This document shows positions 14,458 through 23,500 of a stretch of 35,683 nucleotides of DNA, in pieces. This DNA is from Oscillospiraceae bacterium (GTDB lineage Bacteria; Bacillota; Clostridia; Oscillospirales; Oscillospiraceae). The notes beneath the pieces were generated by a model that was given only the letters and a program-made list of their open reading frames with translations, did not search any database and had not been told where the DNA came from. Position 1 is the stretch's first letter, and every line of letters starts with the position of its first letter. The DNA lies in assembly GCA_017545165.1 (NCBI GenBank), contig JAFWQQ010000031.1, forward strand, positions 1 to 35,683, read 5' to 3'. The position numbers were made by a program, and so were the translations under genes.

Positions 14458-15678
14458 ATGAATATTATGGGTGTCCTTGGGAAGCTGGCCGGTGAGTCCG
14501 GCTTTGCCTCCTTTGTCTTGACCGAAGGCGGTTGGAAAAACCTGGTGATGATCCTCATCGCCTTCGTCCTTCTGTACCTGGGCATCGTGAAGAAGTTCGA
14601 GCCGCTGCTGCTGTGCGGCATTGCCTTCGGCTGCCTGCTCTCGAACCTGAGCTACTTTATCGAGATGGGCCAGAATGCCGTGTATCACCCGGATATCTGG
14701 GCCGAGTTCCTGAAAGAGGGCGGCGACCATTACCATAGCTATGGCTATATCATGCGGGAAGCCGGCCTGCTGGACTTCTTCTACATCGGTGTGAAGGCCG
14801 GCATCTACCCCTCCCTGATCTTCATGGGCGTGGGCGCCATGACGGACTTCGGACCGCTGCTCGCCAATCCCAAGAGCCTGCTGCTGGGCGCTGCCGCCCA
14901 GCTGGGCGTGTTCGTGGCCTTCTTCGGCGCGGTGCTGCTGGGCTTCACCGGCCCCCAGGCCGCTTCCATCGGCATCATCGGCGGCGCGGACGGCCCCACC
15001 GCCATCTTCCTGACCACGAAGCTGGCCCCGGAGCTGCTGGGACCCATCGCCATCGCGGCCTACTCCTACATGGCCCTGATCCCCATGATCCAGCCGCCCA
15101 TCATGAAGCTGATGACCAACGACAAGATGCGGAAGGTCAAGATGGTCCAGAGCCGCGAGGTCTCCAAGACCGAAAAGATCATCTTCCCCATCGTGGTCTC
15201 CACCTTCGTGATCCTGCTCCTGCCCTCCACCGCTCCGCTGATCGGCTGCCTGATGCTGGGCAACCTCTTCCGGGAGTGCGGCGTGACCGACCGGCTCTCC
15301 GACACGGCCCAGAACGCGCTGATGAACATCGTCACCATCTTCCTGGCGACTTCTGTCGGCGCTACCATGGTTGCCCAGAACTTCCTGAATCTTGACACCA
15401 TCAAGATCGTCGTGCTCGGCCTGATCGCCTTCGCCATTTCCACGGTGGGCGGCCTCTGCGGCGGCCTGGTGATGTACAAGACCTCCGGCGGCAAGATCAA
15501 TCCCCTGATCGGCTCCGCGGGCGTTTCCGCCGTTCCCATGGCGGCCCGGGTTTCCCAGGACGTGGGCCGGCGCTACAACAAGAACAACTACCTGCTGATG
15601 CACGCCATGGGCCCCAACGTGGCCGGCGTCATCGGCTCCGCCATCGCGGCGGGCTTCCTGCTCTCCGTCTTCGGCTGA
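14458..15678 (+). CDS. oadB: Na+-translocating decarboxylase beta subunit
   Basis: A 406-residue integral membrane protein with about nine or more hydrophobic segments. It decarboxylates carboxybiotin and exports two Na+ ions per cycle. The family landmark [13 protein letters not shown] is at residues 172-184 with the Na+-binding Asp178, and [13 protein letters not shown] near residue 350 is the second conserved region. A short hydrophilic insertion, [14 protein letters not shown], lies near residues 86-99. The product is an energy-conserving pump, with the Na+ gradient available for ATP synthesis or transport. Strong terminators follow. Confidence 0.94.
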   Translation: MNIMGVLGKLAGESGFASFVLTEGGWKNLVMILIAFVLLYLGIVKKFEPLLLCGIAFGCLLSNLSYFIEMGQNAVYHPDIWAEFLKEGGDHYHSYGYIMREAGLLDFFYIGVKAGIYPSLIFMGVGAMTDFGPLLANPKSLLLGAAAQLGVFVAFFGAVLLGFTGPQAASIGIIGGADGPTAIFLTTKLAPELLGPIAIAAYSYMALIPMIQPPIMKLMTNDKMRKVKMVQSREVSKTEKIIFPIVVSTFVILLLPSTAPLIGCLMLGNLFRECGVTDRLSDTAQNALMNIVTIFLATSVGATMVAQNFLNLDTIKIVVLGLIAFAISTVGGLCGGLVMYKTSGGKINPLIGSAGVSAVPMAARVSQDVGRRYNKNNYLLMHAMGPNVAGVIGSAIAAGFLLSVFG

Positions 15679-15699
15679 GCGAAGCGGGGAACAGCAAAA

Positions 15700-15890
15700 A
15701 ACTCCGCTACAGCGTCAGATGACTGAGCAGCGGGGGAGCTCGAGGGGGCAAGGCCCGCCTCGAATACAATAGCCCGCCGCTCGAAAAGCCTTGTTTTGCA
15801 AGGCTTTTCGAAAACAGCATTTTGTGTACGGCCAAAATGCTCGGCGGGGAAGCGCAGTCAAAAAAGTCCCCAAAGGACTTTTTTGACAAG
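15700..15890. repeat. Multi-hairpin intergenic element
   Basis: Several perfect inverted repeats in series: TCGAAAAGCCTTG with GCAAGGCTTTTCGA (about 15781-15811), AGCATTTTG with CAAAATGCT (about 15814-15840), and GTCAAAAAAGTCC with GGACTTTTTTGAC (about 15857-15885). CCCGCCG and CGGCGGG flank the first two. No plausible ORF. The regular layout suggests a dispersed repeat or a structured RNA, not chance. Confidence 0.7.
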
Positions 15891-15893
15891 CTG

Positions 15894-15931
15894 AAAAAAC
15901 TCCTGCACCAAACGGTGCAGGAGTTTTTTTC
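15894..15931 (+). terminator. Terminator of the decarboxylase operon
   Basis: An 11-bp stem (ACTCCTGCACC with GGTGCAGGAGT) with a 4-base loop, followed by TTTTTTT. A-run symmetry could also make it terminate minus-strand transcripts from the DUF1015 gene. Confidence 0.92.
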
Positions 15932-15946
15932 GTAAGAAAAGACACT

Positions 15947-15985
15947 GTCATTGCGAGCCGGTGCGCACACTGGCATGGCGATCCG
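15947..15985. repeat. Short palindromic intergenic repeat
   Basis: GTCATTGCGAGCC is followed by a GTGCGCACACTGGC palindromic core and TGGCGATCCG. The core GTGCGCACACTGG is shared with the repeat near the end of the window. It abuts the DUF1015 stop codon. Confidence 0.6.
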
Positions 15986-15987
15986 TT

Positions 15988-17238
15988 TTACCGGATCCTG
16001 CGGCCCTCCAGGTAGTAGCGCTTCTCCCGGCTGTGGCCCATGGAGAAGGTCTTTCTGGGCAGTGCCCCGTCCCGGATGACGCCGCGGAAGAGGGAGCTCT
16101 TCTCCATGGCGGGCAGCAGGAAGCCGATGGCCTTGTCCTGCCTGGCCAGGGCGATGAGGGCGTCGTCGTCATGGATGTAGTCGATCTCGCCGGGCTGCTT
16201 GTCCTCCTTCAGGTACTTGTCCAGGAAGGCCTGGAGCACGCCCACGGGCAGCTCGCTCCTGGCGGGGTCCAGGGTGACGGTGCCGGTCTTGTCCCCGCTG
16301 TACCACTGGACGGGGTAGCCGCCGGGGGCGCAGTAGTCCTGCAGGGCAGCCAGCAGCTTTTCCGGCTCGGTGTTCACCACGACCCGGTGGATGGGCTCGA
16401 AAACCTGGGCCTCGTCGTGGATGTTCTCCAGCTCCACCAGGGCGTAGCGGGCGGGATGCTCGCTCAGATCCTCGCCGGGATGGGCGGCCTTCAGCTCCTC
16501 ATAGCAGCTCTTCGCGGTGGCCAGGGAGTGGTTGCCGTCGCCCACGGCGAAGACCATGGGCACGCCGGGCAGGCCTGTGTACTTCTCGGCCACGTGGGCG
16601 CAGTACTCGGTGAGCGCCTGATCGAAGGCCCTGGCGTCCTCGTGGGCCACCAGCCAGCCGCGGATGCGGCCGCCGCCCTCCATGAGCTCGAAGTCATAGA
16701 GCTTCTTCATGCCGTCCTTCTTGGCGGCCACCGGCTCGATGAGCTTCTTCTCATGGTCGTCGCAGAGCATGAGAATGTGGGGCAGCTCGATGGGGGCGTC
16801 CCGCCGGACCCGCTGCCGGGGCGGGATGCGCTCGGGCACGGTCTTCTCCGTGGCGCGAACGCCGGAAACGGAGCCGGGATTGTAGTCATAGGCGTCCAGG
16901 TCGATCTTGCCGATCAGGCCCTTGCGGATCGTGCCGTTTTCCAGGGTCCGCTCCACGTAGACATAGCTGTCGGGATAGACGGCGAATACGCCCTGCTCCA
17001 TGTAGTCCCGCATGGTGCGGTTGATCCGGGCGATGTGCTCGGCTTCGCCGGCGGAGCCCAGCTCGGCCTCGGGCAGGATCAGGTTGATGGTGGAGGGGGC
17101 GTCCCCGGCCTTGGCCCGGACCCGGTCCCAGTAGGCCTGGTCCGAGGTGAACTGGTCGCAGGCGATGACGGCCCACTTCTCCATATCGGCGTCCTTGGGC
17201 AGCAGGATATCGGCAGGCTGAAAAATGTTCTTGTTCAT
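15988..17238 (-). CDS. DUF1015 family protein of the serine operon
   Basis: A 416-residue soluble protein. The family landmarks are visible: FQPADILLPKD at the start, the ICRIN-like HIARINRTMRDYM region near residue 70, the conserved VFAVGDGNHSLATAK segment around residue 230, and a C-terminal AIGFLLPAMEKSSLFRGV region. The conserved Asp-Gly-Asn-His looks like a catalytic or metal site, but no reaction is assigned to the family. GGGAGA precedes the ATG, 21 bases after serA, so it shares the serine transcript. The operon contains no phosphoserine phosphatase, which makes DUF1015 a candidate for that or another serine step; this is inference from neighbourhood only. Confidence 0.9.
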   Translation of the reverse strand: MNKNIFQPADILLPKDADMEKWAVIACDQFTSDQAYWDRVRAKAGDAPSTINLILPEAELGSAGEAEHIARINRTMRDYMEQGVFAVYPDSYVYVERTLENGTIRKGLIGKIDLDAYDYNPGSVSGVRATEKTVPERIPPRQRVRRDAPIELPHILMLCDDHEKKLIEPVAAKKDGMKKLYDFELMEGGGRIRGWLVAHEDARAFDQALTEYCAHVAEKYTGLPGVPMVFAVGDGNHSLATAKSCYEELKAAHPGEDLSEHPARYALVELENIHDEAQVFEPIHRVVVNTEPEKLLAALQDYCAPGGYPVQWYSGDKTGTVTLDPARSELPVGVLQAFLDKYLKEDKQPGEIDYIHDDDALIALARQDKAIGFLLPAMEKSSLFRGVIRDGALPRKTFSMGHSREKRYYLEGRRIR

Positions 17239-17259
17239 GGTCGATCTCCCGCTGTTGGT

Positions 17260-18168
17260 TTACTTGGCGAAGTCCTTGATGATCTCCACGATCTCCTGGC
17301 CGATGCGGGCCTGGGCCTCGGCGGTCTGGGCGCCGATGTGCGGCGTGCAGGAGACATGGGGATGGCCGTAGAGCGCGGCGTTGGGGGAGGGCTCGGCGGC
17401 CCAGACGTCCAGACCGGCGGCCCGGACCTTGCCGGAATCCAGAGCCTCCAGCAGGGCGGCCTCGTCCAGGTTGGCGCCGCGGGAGGTGTTGATGATCACC
17501 ACGCCGTCCTTCATCTTGGCGATGGTCTCCGCATTGATGATGGGACCGTCGGCAGCGGGGGCGTGGACGGAGACAAAGTCAGAGCGCTCCAGCAGCTCGT
17601 CCAGGGTCACGTAGGGCACGCCGTCCCGGGTGGTGGTGCCCGGCTCGTGGTGGGCGCCGTAGGCGATGACGTTCATGCCCAGGGCCTTGCACATCTCACC
17701 CAGGCAGCCGCCGATGCGGCCGTAGCCGATGATGCCCAGGGTCTTGCCGCCGAGCTCCATGCCCTTGGCGTAGGTCTTCTTCTCCCAGGCGCCGTTGCGC
17801 ATGGTGAAGCCGGCGTGAGAGACGAAGCGGGCGCAGGAGAGCATGTGGGCCAGAGCCAGCTCGGCCACGCTCCGGGAGGAAGCGCGGGGGGTGTTCTTCA
17901 CGGTGATGCCCTTGCTTTCGGCATAGGCCACGTCGATATTGTCCACGCCGACGCCGCCGCGGATGATGAGCTTCAGCTTGCCCTGAGCGGCCTCGTCGAT
18001 ATGATTGGCGCGAACCTTGGTCTTGGAGCGGACCACGACGGCGTCGAAGTCCTTCAGCGCGGCGCCCAGCTGATCGGGCTCGTAGAACTGCTCCACGACC
18101 TCATGGCCCATTTCCCGCAGGGTGGCCATGGCCTTCTTGTCCATACCGTCGGTAACCAGAATACGCAT
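17260..18168 (-). CDS. serA: D-3-phosphoglycerate dehydrogenase, short form
   Basis: A 302-residue enzyme for the first step of serine synthesis, oxidising 3-phosphoglycerate with NAD+. The NAD loop is GYGRIG at residues 148-153; the catalytic triad is Arg230 (SRGA), Glu259 and His277 (TPHIGAQT); substrate-side RGGVGVDNID is at 70-79. It lacks the C-terminal ACT or ASB domains of the long forms, so direct allosteric serine inhibition through ACT is not expected. AGGAGG precedes the ATG. A 262-base gap full of palindromic repeats separates it from serC. Confidence 0.94.
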   Translation of the reverse strand: MRILVTDGMDKKAMATLREMGHEVVEQFYEPDQLGAALKDFDAVVVRSKTKVRANHIDEAAQGKLKLIIRGGVGVDNIDVAYAESKGITVKNTPRASSRSVAELALAHMLSCARFVSHAGFTMRNGAWEKKTYAKGMELGGKTLGIIGYGRIGGCLGEMCKALGMNVIAYGAHHEPGTTTRDGVPYVTLDELLERSDFVSVHAPAADGPIINAETIAKMKDGVVIINTSRGANLDEAALLEALDSGKVRAAGLDVWAAEPSPNAALYGHPHVSCTPHIGAQTAEAQARIGQEIVEIIKDFAK

Positions 18169-18188
18169 GATAAAAGCCTCCTATTAAA

Positions 18189-18220
18189 AATTCGGAATTC
18201 GGAATTCGGAATGCGGAATT
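18189..18220. repeat. AATTCGG short tandem repeat
   Basis: Three copies of AATTCGG and one AATGCGG followed by AATT, ending 20 bases upstream of the serA start codon on the minus strand. Slippage here would change the length of the serA leader. Confidence 0.85.
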
Positions 18221-18253
18221 GACGCCTCATCCGCCCCCCAATTTGCGCGTCAA

Positions 18254-18430
18254 GCCTTCCCCTCGAGGGGAAGGTGGCACGGCGCGTCTCACGCAAGCGC
18301 CGTGACGGATGAGGTGCCGATAGCCTTCCCCTTGAGGGGAAGGTGGCTTGCCCCGATCCCCCGCGAGGGGCAAGACGGATGAGGTGTCAATAGCCTTCCC
18401 CCTTGAGGAGAGATCGGGCAGGGGAGCGCC
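18254..18430 (+). repeat. Palindromic repeat family, two full and one partial copy
   Basis: Each full unit has GCCTTCCCCT(T/C)GAGGGGAAGGTGGC, a variable hairpin, then GACGGATGAGGTG. Copy 1 is 18254-18316 (variable arms ACGGCG/CGCCGT); copy 2 is 18323-18386 (arms TTGCCCC/GGGGCAA); a partial copy runs from 18393 to the serC stop codon. The ends are conserved while the middle arms differ but keep pairing, a sign that the fold matters. Confidence 0.85.
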
Positions 18431-19519
18431 TTACTTGTGCTCGGCCTCGAACTTGGTCAGGAACTCGACCAGGGCGACGACGCCCTCCTTGGGCATGGCG
18501 TTGTAGATGCTGGCGCGCAGACCGCCCACACTCTTGTGGCCCTTCAGGTTGTCATAGCCGGCGGCCTTGGTGGCCTTCACGACCTCGGCGTCCAGATCAC
18601 TGCTCTCGGTGACGAAGGGGACGTTCATCAGGCTGCGGAACTCCTTGTCCACGGTGCCGCGGAACATCTTGGAGGAATCCAGGAAGTCATACAGGACCTT
18701 GGCCTTGTCCTCGTTGCGGCGGGCCATCTCTTCCAGACCGCCGATGCTCTTGAGGTACTTGAAGACCTTGCCGCAGCAGTAGATCGCCCAGCAGTTGGGG
18801 GTGTTGTACATGGAGCCGTTGGCGGCCTGAATGTCATAGCGCATGTAGACGGGCATCTTCGGGTCCAGATCCTCGCGGATCAGATCCTCGCGGATGATGA
18901 CGACGCTCATGCCGGCGGGGCCCACGTTCTTCTGGACGCCTGCGTAGATCAGGCCGTAGTCTTCCACGTTGCAGGGCTTGGAAAGGAACATGGAGCTCTG
19001 GTCGGACACCAGGATGTGGCCCTTGGTGTTGGGCAGCTTCTGGTAAGTCAGGCCGTGGATGGTCTCGTTCTCGCAGATGTAGACGTAGTCGGCGTCCTCG
19101 GGGATGTCCAGATCGGAGCAGTCGGGGATATAGGAGAAGTTGCGGTCCTTGGAGCTGGCTGCCACGATGACCTCGCCGTACTTCTTGGCCTCGGCGATGG
19201 CCTTCTTGGACCAGGCGCCGGTCTCGATGTAGACGGCCTTGCCGTTTTTCATCAGGTTCCAGGGAATGGCGGCAAACTGGAGGGTGGCGCCGCCCTGCAG
19301 GAACAGGACCTTGTAGTTGGCGGGGATGTGCATCAGGTCGCGCAGATCCTGCTCGGCCTCATCCACGATCTGCTGAAAGACCTTGGAGCGGTGAGACATC
19401 TCCATCACGCACATGCCGCTGCCGCGGTAGTTCATCATCTCGTCCCGGATCTCCTCCAGGACAGGTTCCGGCATCATAGCGGGGCCTGCGGAAAAGTTGT
19501 AGGTTCTGCCGTAATTCAT
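18431..19519 (-). CDS. serC: Phosphoserine aminotransferase
   Basis: A 362-residue PLP enzyme converting 3-phosphohydroxypyruvate and glutamate to phosphoserine. The N-terminal YNFSAGPAMMPEPVL, the GGATLQF phosphate-binding region at 77-83, the SDQSSMFLS strand and the Schiff-base Lys197 in GVQKNVGP are typical. The C-terminal HKSVGGLRASIYNA closes the active site. GGAGGAAG precedes the ATG. It is the first gene of serC-serA-DUF1015 and lies downstream of a tandem glycine riboswitch, with about 270 bases of palindromic repeats between the riboswitch terminator and the start codon. Confidence 0.95.
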   Translation of the reverse strand: MNYGRTYNFSAGPAMMPEPVLEEIRDEMMNYRGSGMCVMEMSHRSKVFQQIVDEAEQDLRDLMHIPANYKVLFLQGGATLQFAAIPWNLMKNGKAVYIETGAWSKKAIAEAKKYGEVIVAASSKDRNFSYIPDCSDLDIPEDADYVYICENETIHGLTYQKLPNTKGHILVSDQSSMFLSKPCNVEDYGLIYAGVQKNVGPAGMSVVIIREDLIREDLDPKMPVYMRYDIQAANGSMYNTPNCWAIYCCGKVFKYLKSIGGLEEMARRNEDKAKVLYDFLDSSKMFRGTVDKEFRSLMNVPFVTESSDLDAEVVKATKAAGYDNLKGHKSVGGLRASIYNAMPKEGVVALVEFLTKFEAEHK

Positions 19520-19592
19520 GGTTCTTCCTCCTATAAAATTGTATTAGGCACATATTTATCTGCACGGCGCGCCGCGCCGCTGCATACATATC

Positions 19593-19656
19593 AAGGCTTC
19601 CCCTTGAGGGGAAGCTGTCATCCGCCGTCTCACGCAAGGCGGATGACTGATGAGGT
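19593..19656 (+). repeat. Palindromic repeat copy upstream of serC
   Basis: The unit has GGCTTCCCC, TTGA, GGGGAAGCT, then a hairpin TCATCCGCC/GGCGGATGA and TGATGAGGTG. It is the same family and direction as the copies between serC and serA. Confidence 0.8.
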
Positions 19657-19685
19657 GGCTGGGAATGCAAGGCGTGCGGAGCAAC

Positions 19686-19747
19686 ACCTCATCCGTCACG
19701 GCGCTTGCGGGGGATGCGCCGCGACACCTTCCCCTCAAGTGGAAGGC
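19686..19747 (-). repeat. Palindromic repeat copy, inverted, upstream of serC
   Basis: The reverse complement reads GCCTTCCACTTGAGGGGAAG, then a hairpin with GGCGCATC-type arms, then GACGGATGAGGTGT. It faces the copy at 19593-19656. Confidence 0.8.
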
Positions 19748-19790
19748 AATACGCGAGGGGAAAGCCCCTGCCGCTCTCTTTACCGGGGCA

Positions 19791-19824
19791 AAGAAAAAGA
19801 GACAAAAAGACACTTCGTCTCTTT
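19791..19824 (-). terminator. Terminator of the glycine riboswitch
   Basis: On the minus strand AAAGAGAC (19817-19824) pairs with GTCTCTTT (19796-19803), followed by TTTTCTT. It lies directly after the second aptamer and is the likely expression platform. Confidence 0.85.
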
Positions 19825-19996
19825 GCCTCCGTCCTTACCTGAGAGATTCCCTTCCGCCTTTGACGGCTTCCGGTTGCCCCTTTGGTGTGCGGGATGGCCC
19901 GCACTTTCCGAAGTGTCGTCCGGATCCGATCCTTTTGCCTGAGAGTTTTTGCATTCCCCTTCGGCGCCGCGGTCCACGCGGTCTCTCTCGGTATCC
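19825..19996 (-). promoter_or_regulatory. Tandem glycine riboswitch
   Basis: Two aptamers read on the minus strand. The first (about 19930-19996) has GAGAGAGACC, GCGCCGAAGGGG and CTCTCAGGCAAAAGGA; the second (about 19828-19920) has CACCAAAGGGGCAACC, GGCGGAAGGGAA and TCTCTCAGGTAAGGAC. These are the conserved glycine-aptamer core sequences, joined by a short linker. It controls serC, not a glycine-cleavage operon. Whether glycine turns expression on or off cannot be decided by eye. Confidence 0.92.
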
Positions 19997-20097
19997 TTCA
20001 TCCGACCCTGATTCAGTTTTTCCGTCCAGAAACCTGCACTTTCCGTGCATGCTGACCAAAAAACGCGGAATTCTCTCTGTGGATTTCGTACAGATCG

Positions 20098-20126
20098 AGT
20101 ATAGCATCCCCGGATGGCAAAGTCAA
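20098..20126 (-). promoter_or_regulatory. Promoter of the glycine riboswitch and serC operon
   Basis: On the minus strand TTGACT (20121-20126), a 17-base spacer and TATACT (20098-20103), about 100 bases upstream of the first aptamer. Confidence 0.85.
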
Positions 20127-20129
20127 GCC

Positions 20130-20466
20130 ATATCCCGGAGAATTCCTCCATCCGGCAGTTCGCCGAAGCTTTGCGGAACATGTTTGCCCTCCTGCGCGTC
20201 AAACAGCATGATTCCCGCGGCGCTTACGGCGGCGGGACGATCCTCTTCGTGTCAGAAAAAAGCGCCAAAAATACAAATGGTTTAAGTAATCCGAGACATC
20301 ACCTGATCCGGCGGGAGGCAGCGGCGAACACCGCAGCCGAAGCGCCTCTGCAGTTTACATAATTTTCCGCAGAATGACGGGCTTTTTGCATATGTGACGA
20401 ATGATGGGAAGTCACAGGCGCCCAATTCGGAAATCTGCATAAATATCTCTCACCCGAACGATTTAT
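20130..20466. other. Intergenic stretch between divergent transcripts, no gene seen
   Basis: This region separates the serC promoter from the promoter of the large surface protein. The only ORF (20114-20362) lacks a ribosome-binding site and resembles no family. No hairpin with a T-run and no known riboswitch core was found. Confidence 0.6.
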
Positions 20467-20467
20467 C

Positions 20468-20496
20468 TTGACAAATCAGCGCTTTTGTATCATAAT
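20468..20496 (+). promoter_or_regulatory. Promoter of the giant surface protein
   Basis: TTGACA (20468-20473), a 17-base spacer and CATAAT (20491-20496), leaving a leader of about 80 bases before the start codon. Confidence 0.85.
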
Positions 20497-20584
20497 GATA
20501 CCAAGTATAACTGTGCAATTTCCCTAGGCTTTCGGCCCATCGTTTCCTGTAGTTTATACAATCTGTTATAAGGAGGATATGTGG

Positions 20585-23500
20585 ATGAAGAAGAGACTGA
20601 CGAGGATCCTTTCTCTGGTCCTTACGCTGGTGATGTTCCTCTCCGTCGTGACCCCTGCTTATGCCGTGGGCGGCGACGGTGAGCCGGACGAAGGCTGGGA
20701 CCGGGAGATCGGCGAGGACGAGATCCGCGATCTGGATTTCGAGCCGGACGAGGAATTTGAAGAGGAATTCGACTATTTCCAGGCCCTGGACGTGGAAAAC
20801 AATGTCCAGGTGACCATCGAGGCCCCCATGGGCTCTCTGCCTTCCCTGGCGGAAGTGCGTCTGGAGCCCATCCCCGCGGAGGACCTGCGGGAAGCTGTGG
20901 ACATGCTGGTGGATGGCAGCCCGGAGATCCTGGTGGCTATGGACATTTCCTTCTGGCTTGGCGAGGATGAGATCGAGCCTGAGGAGCCCGTGCGCGTGAA
21001 GATCTCCGCTCCCGAGCTGGAAGGGAAGAGCAACCTGCAGGTCATCCACTTCCCGGATGATGCTGAGGATCCGGAGACCATTCAGCTCATCGGCGGCGAG
21101 GATCTGAGCTTCGCTCTGGGCACCAACGAGGTCGCCTTTGTGGCAGACTCCTTCTCCGTCTACGCGGTCATCGGCGATCCCGAAGAGGAGTATTCGGCCC
21201 GTGCCACGGTGAACTTCTACAAGACCAAGGGCGACGCCAAGCCCATCGCGACCGTGTACGTGAAGGACGCGGATACCGCTGACGAAGTGGATCAGATCGT
21301 TTACGATCCCGGCGTTCCCGAGCTGACCGGCAACACGATTTTCCAGGGCTGGTGCAGACTGGACGGCGAGAATGACCAGGTCACCCTTGATACCGAGAAG
21401 CTGAGCATCGAGAAGGTCCGCGAGCAGCTGTTGGCGATGGATATTACCGAGGACATCACCGTCAACTACTACGCGGTCATCTACAAGTACTTCAACGTCA
21501 GCTATTATGCCGACGGGCTTTGCTACGGCTCCGAGTCGGTCATGCTGCTGCTGGAGGATGAGCAGGTACAGTACAAGGTCTCCATGCTCTACACCGCCGG
21601 CACCGAGCAGGACTTCAAGGGCTGGAAGGCTGCGGACGGCGTTGATCATATCGTCAGCGCCACCCTGGCCGACAACAACCACACGCAGCTCACCGCCGAA
21701 CAGATCGACGGGAATACCGTCTTCCCGAACGACTCGATCATTATGATCAACGGCGACGTGAAGTTTGACGTGGAGGCGCCTGCCGGACACTGGCTGATTT
21801 TCCATGAGAACCCGGATAAGCAGCACAGCGGCGCGACCTACATCGCCCCCCAGTTCCTGGAGCAGAACGACCTTTCCAAGGATCCCCAGGCGGGCGAGGG
21901 CGGCATCCCCATGAAGTGCCCCGGCTACACCTTTGACGGCTGGTATCTCGGCACAACGGATGGCGAGGGCAACTTTACCGGCTTTACGACGAAGTACACC
22001 TTCGGCCAGACGGTCCCCTCGACCACCCACCTCTACGCCAAGTGGATCGATGCTACTTCGGCCTTCTACACGGTCATCATTTGGAAAGAGAACCTGGACG
22101 GCGACGGCTGGGACTTTGCCGAATCCAGACAGATCACCGGCCAGAGCCCCGGCGCGGCGATCACCTACAATCAGAACTCATGGAGCCTGGAGGGCTTCGA
22201 GTTCAAGGAGACCGATATCGGCACGGGCGAGAATGCCAAGAAGGTAAAGGCTGACAGCAGCACCATCGTTAACGTCTATTATCAGAGGAAGACTTATACG
22301 CTGACCTTCAACGATCCGGGCTCGAATTACATCTCCTATGTGTACAACAGCACCGCCTATGCAGATGCGACGGTCAGCAATTCGGCGGTGACCAATACGA
22401 ACACGATCAATACGCTTGAGAGCACCAGCCGGAAAAAGACGATCAACGGTTATGAGGTCTCCTATACCGGTAATTACAATGCCACCTATTATATTAAAAA
22501 GGCTGACGGAAAGTGGTATCAGATTTCGAACTATGGACAATATGTCTACAATGCCAGCGAAATCAATGCTCTTCCCAGATCCTCCGGCAGCAAGATGATC
22601 GAAGCCAAGTATGGTGCCAATATTGCCAATGAGTTCCCCATCACCTGCAGCAACGGAGTGACGTATGACCACGGCGAACGTTGGAATCCGCAGAATGACA
22701 GCATCTGGAAGGAAGTCATGGTCATCATCGACCAGATGCCCTCCAGAAACGTCACGTTCACTCTTGACCTGGGCCAGCAGAAGAAAGATATCACGATGTA
22801 CTATTACGTCGAGGCATTGTCCACTGATACAAACACCAGGACTTATGGCGGCGTAAAATACGTGCTGTATACGGCGAATCCTGTCAAGGCTAAGTATAAC
22901 GGCGTTACGGAAGAGGACTATATCGAACTGAGCGGCTTCTCCAAGAAAGCCGTGGCTAATGAGAACGACGTCGCGCTGTCTCCCATATCGGTCAACAACA
23001 GCGCTGCTTTCTACCGCGTTAACTCAAGCAGTGATGCAGCCACCAACGTTTACTTCTATTACAGCCGCGACAAGTACACGATCGAGTACATGGACGGCTC
23101 CTATTTCGGCGGGAAAAACGGCACGACGCCGATGACTGTGGTTCAGCCCGATAAGGATTTGGGCACATCTTCTGAAGTTTTCTTCAACGCGGATATCAGC
23201 GCCTATGGGAATAAGAACAATACGACCTCTGATCCCAAAGTGGAAGGGTATTTCACGCCAGCGTCCAAGGTTGACGGTTATATCTTCGCCGGCTGGTATG
23301 TAGATGATTCCTGCTCGCAGGAGGTCACCTTTGACAAAATGCCCCTGCAAGGTACTCACGTCTATGCCAAGTGGGTCCAGGTGCGCTACCGTGTGTTCCT
23401 GCATCCCAACGCCGGCAGGGACAATACGCTGGACTGGGGCTCCGCTGACCAGGAGATGAACTTCGGCGTGGCCTGGGGCGACAAGATCAGCGCTCCCTTC

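Noticed and set aside
15961-18222. 753-residue open frame on the plus strand opposite DUF1015 and serA
   Set aside because: It is a shadow of two well-supported minus-strand genes; composition is Gly/Ala/Leu/His-rich without motifs.
18254-19747. CRISPR array, suggested by repeated palindromes around serC
   Set aside because: Copies differ in their centre, are not evenly spaced by unique spacers, occur in both orientations, and no cas gene is present.
20114-20362. 82-residue open frame between the serC promoter and the giant gene
   Set aside because: No ribosome-binding site, overlaps the serC promoter, and no family resemblance.
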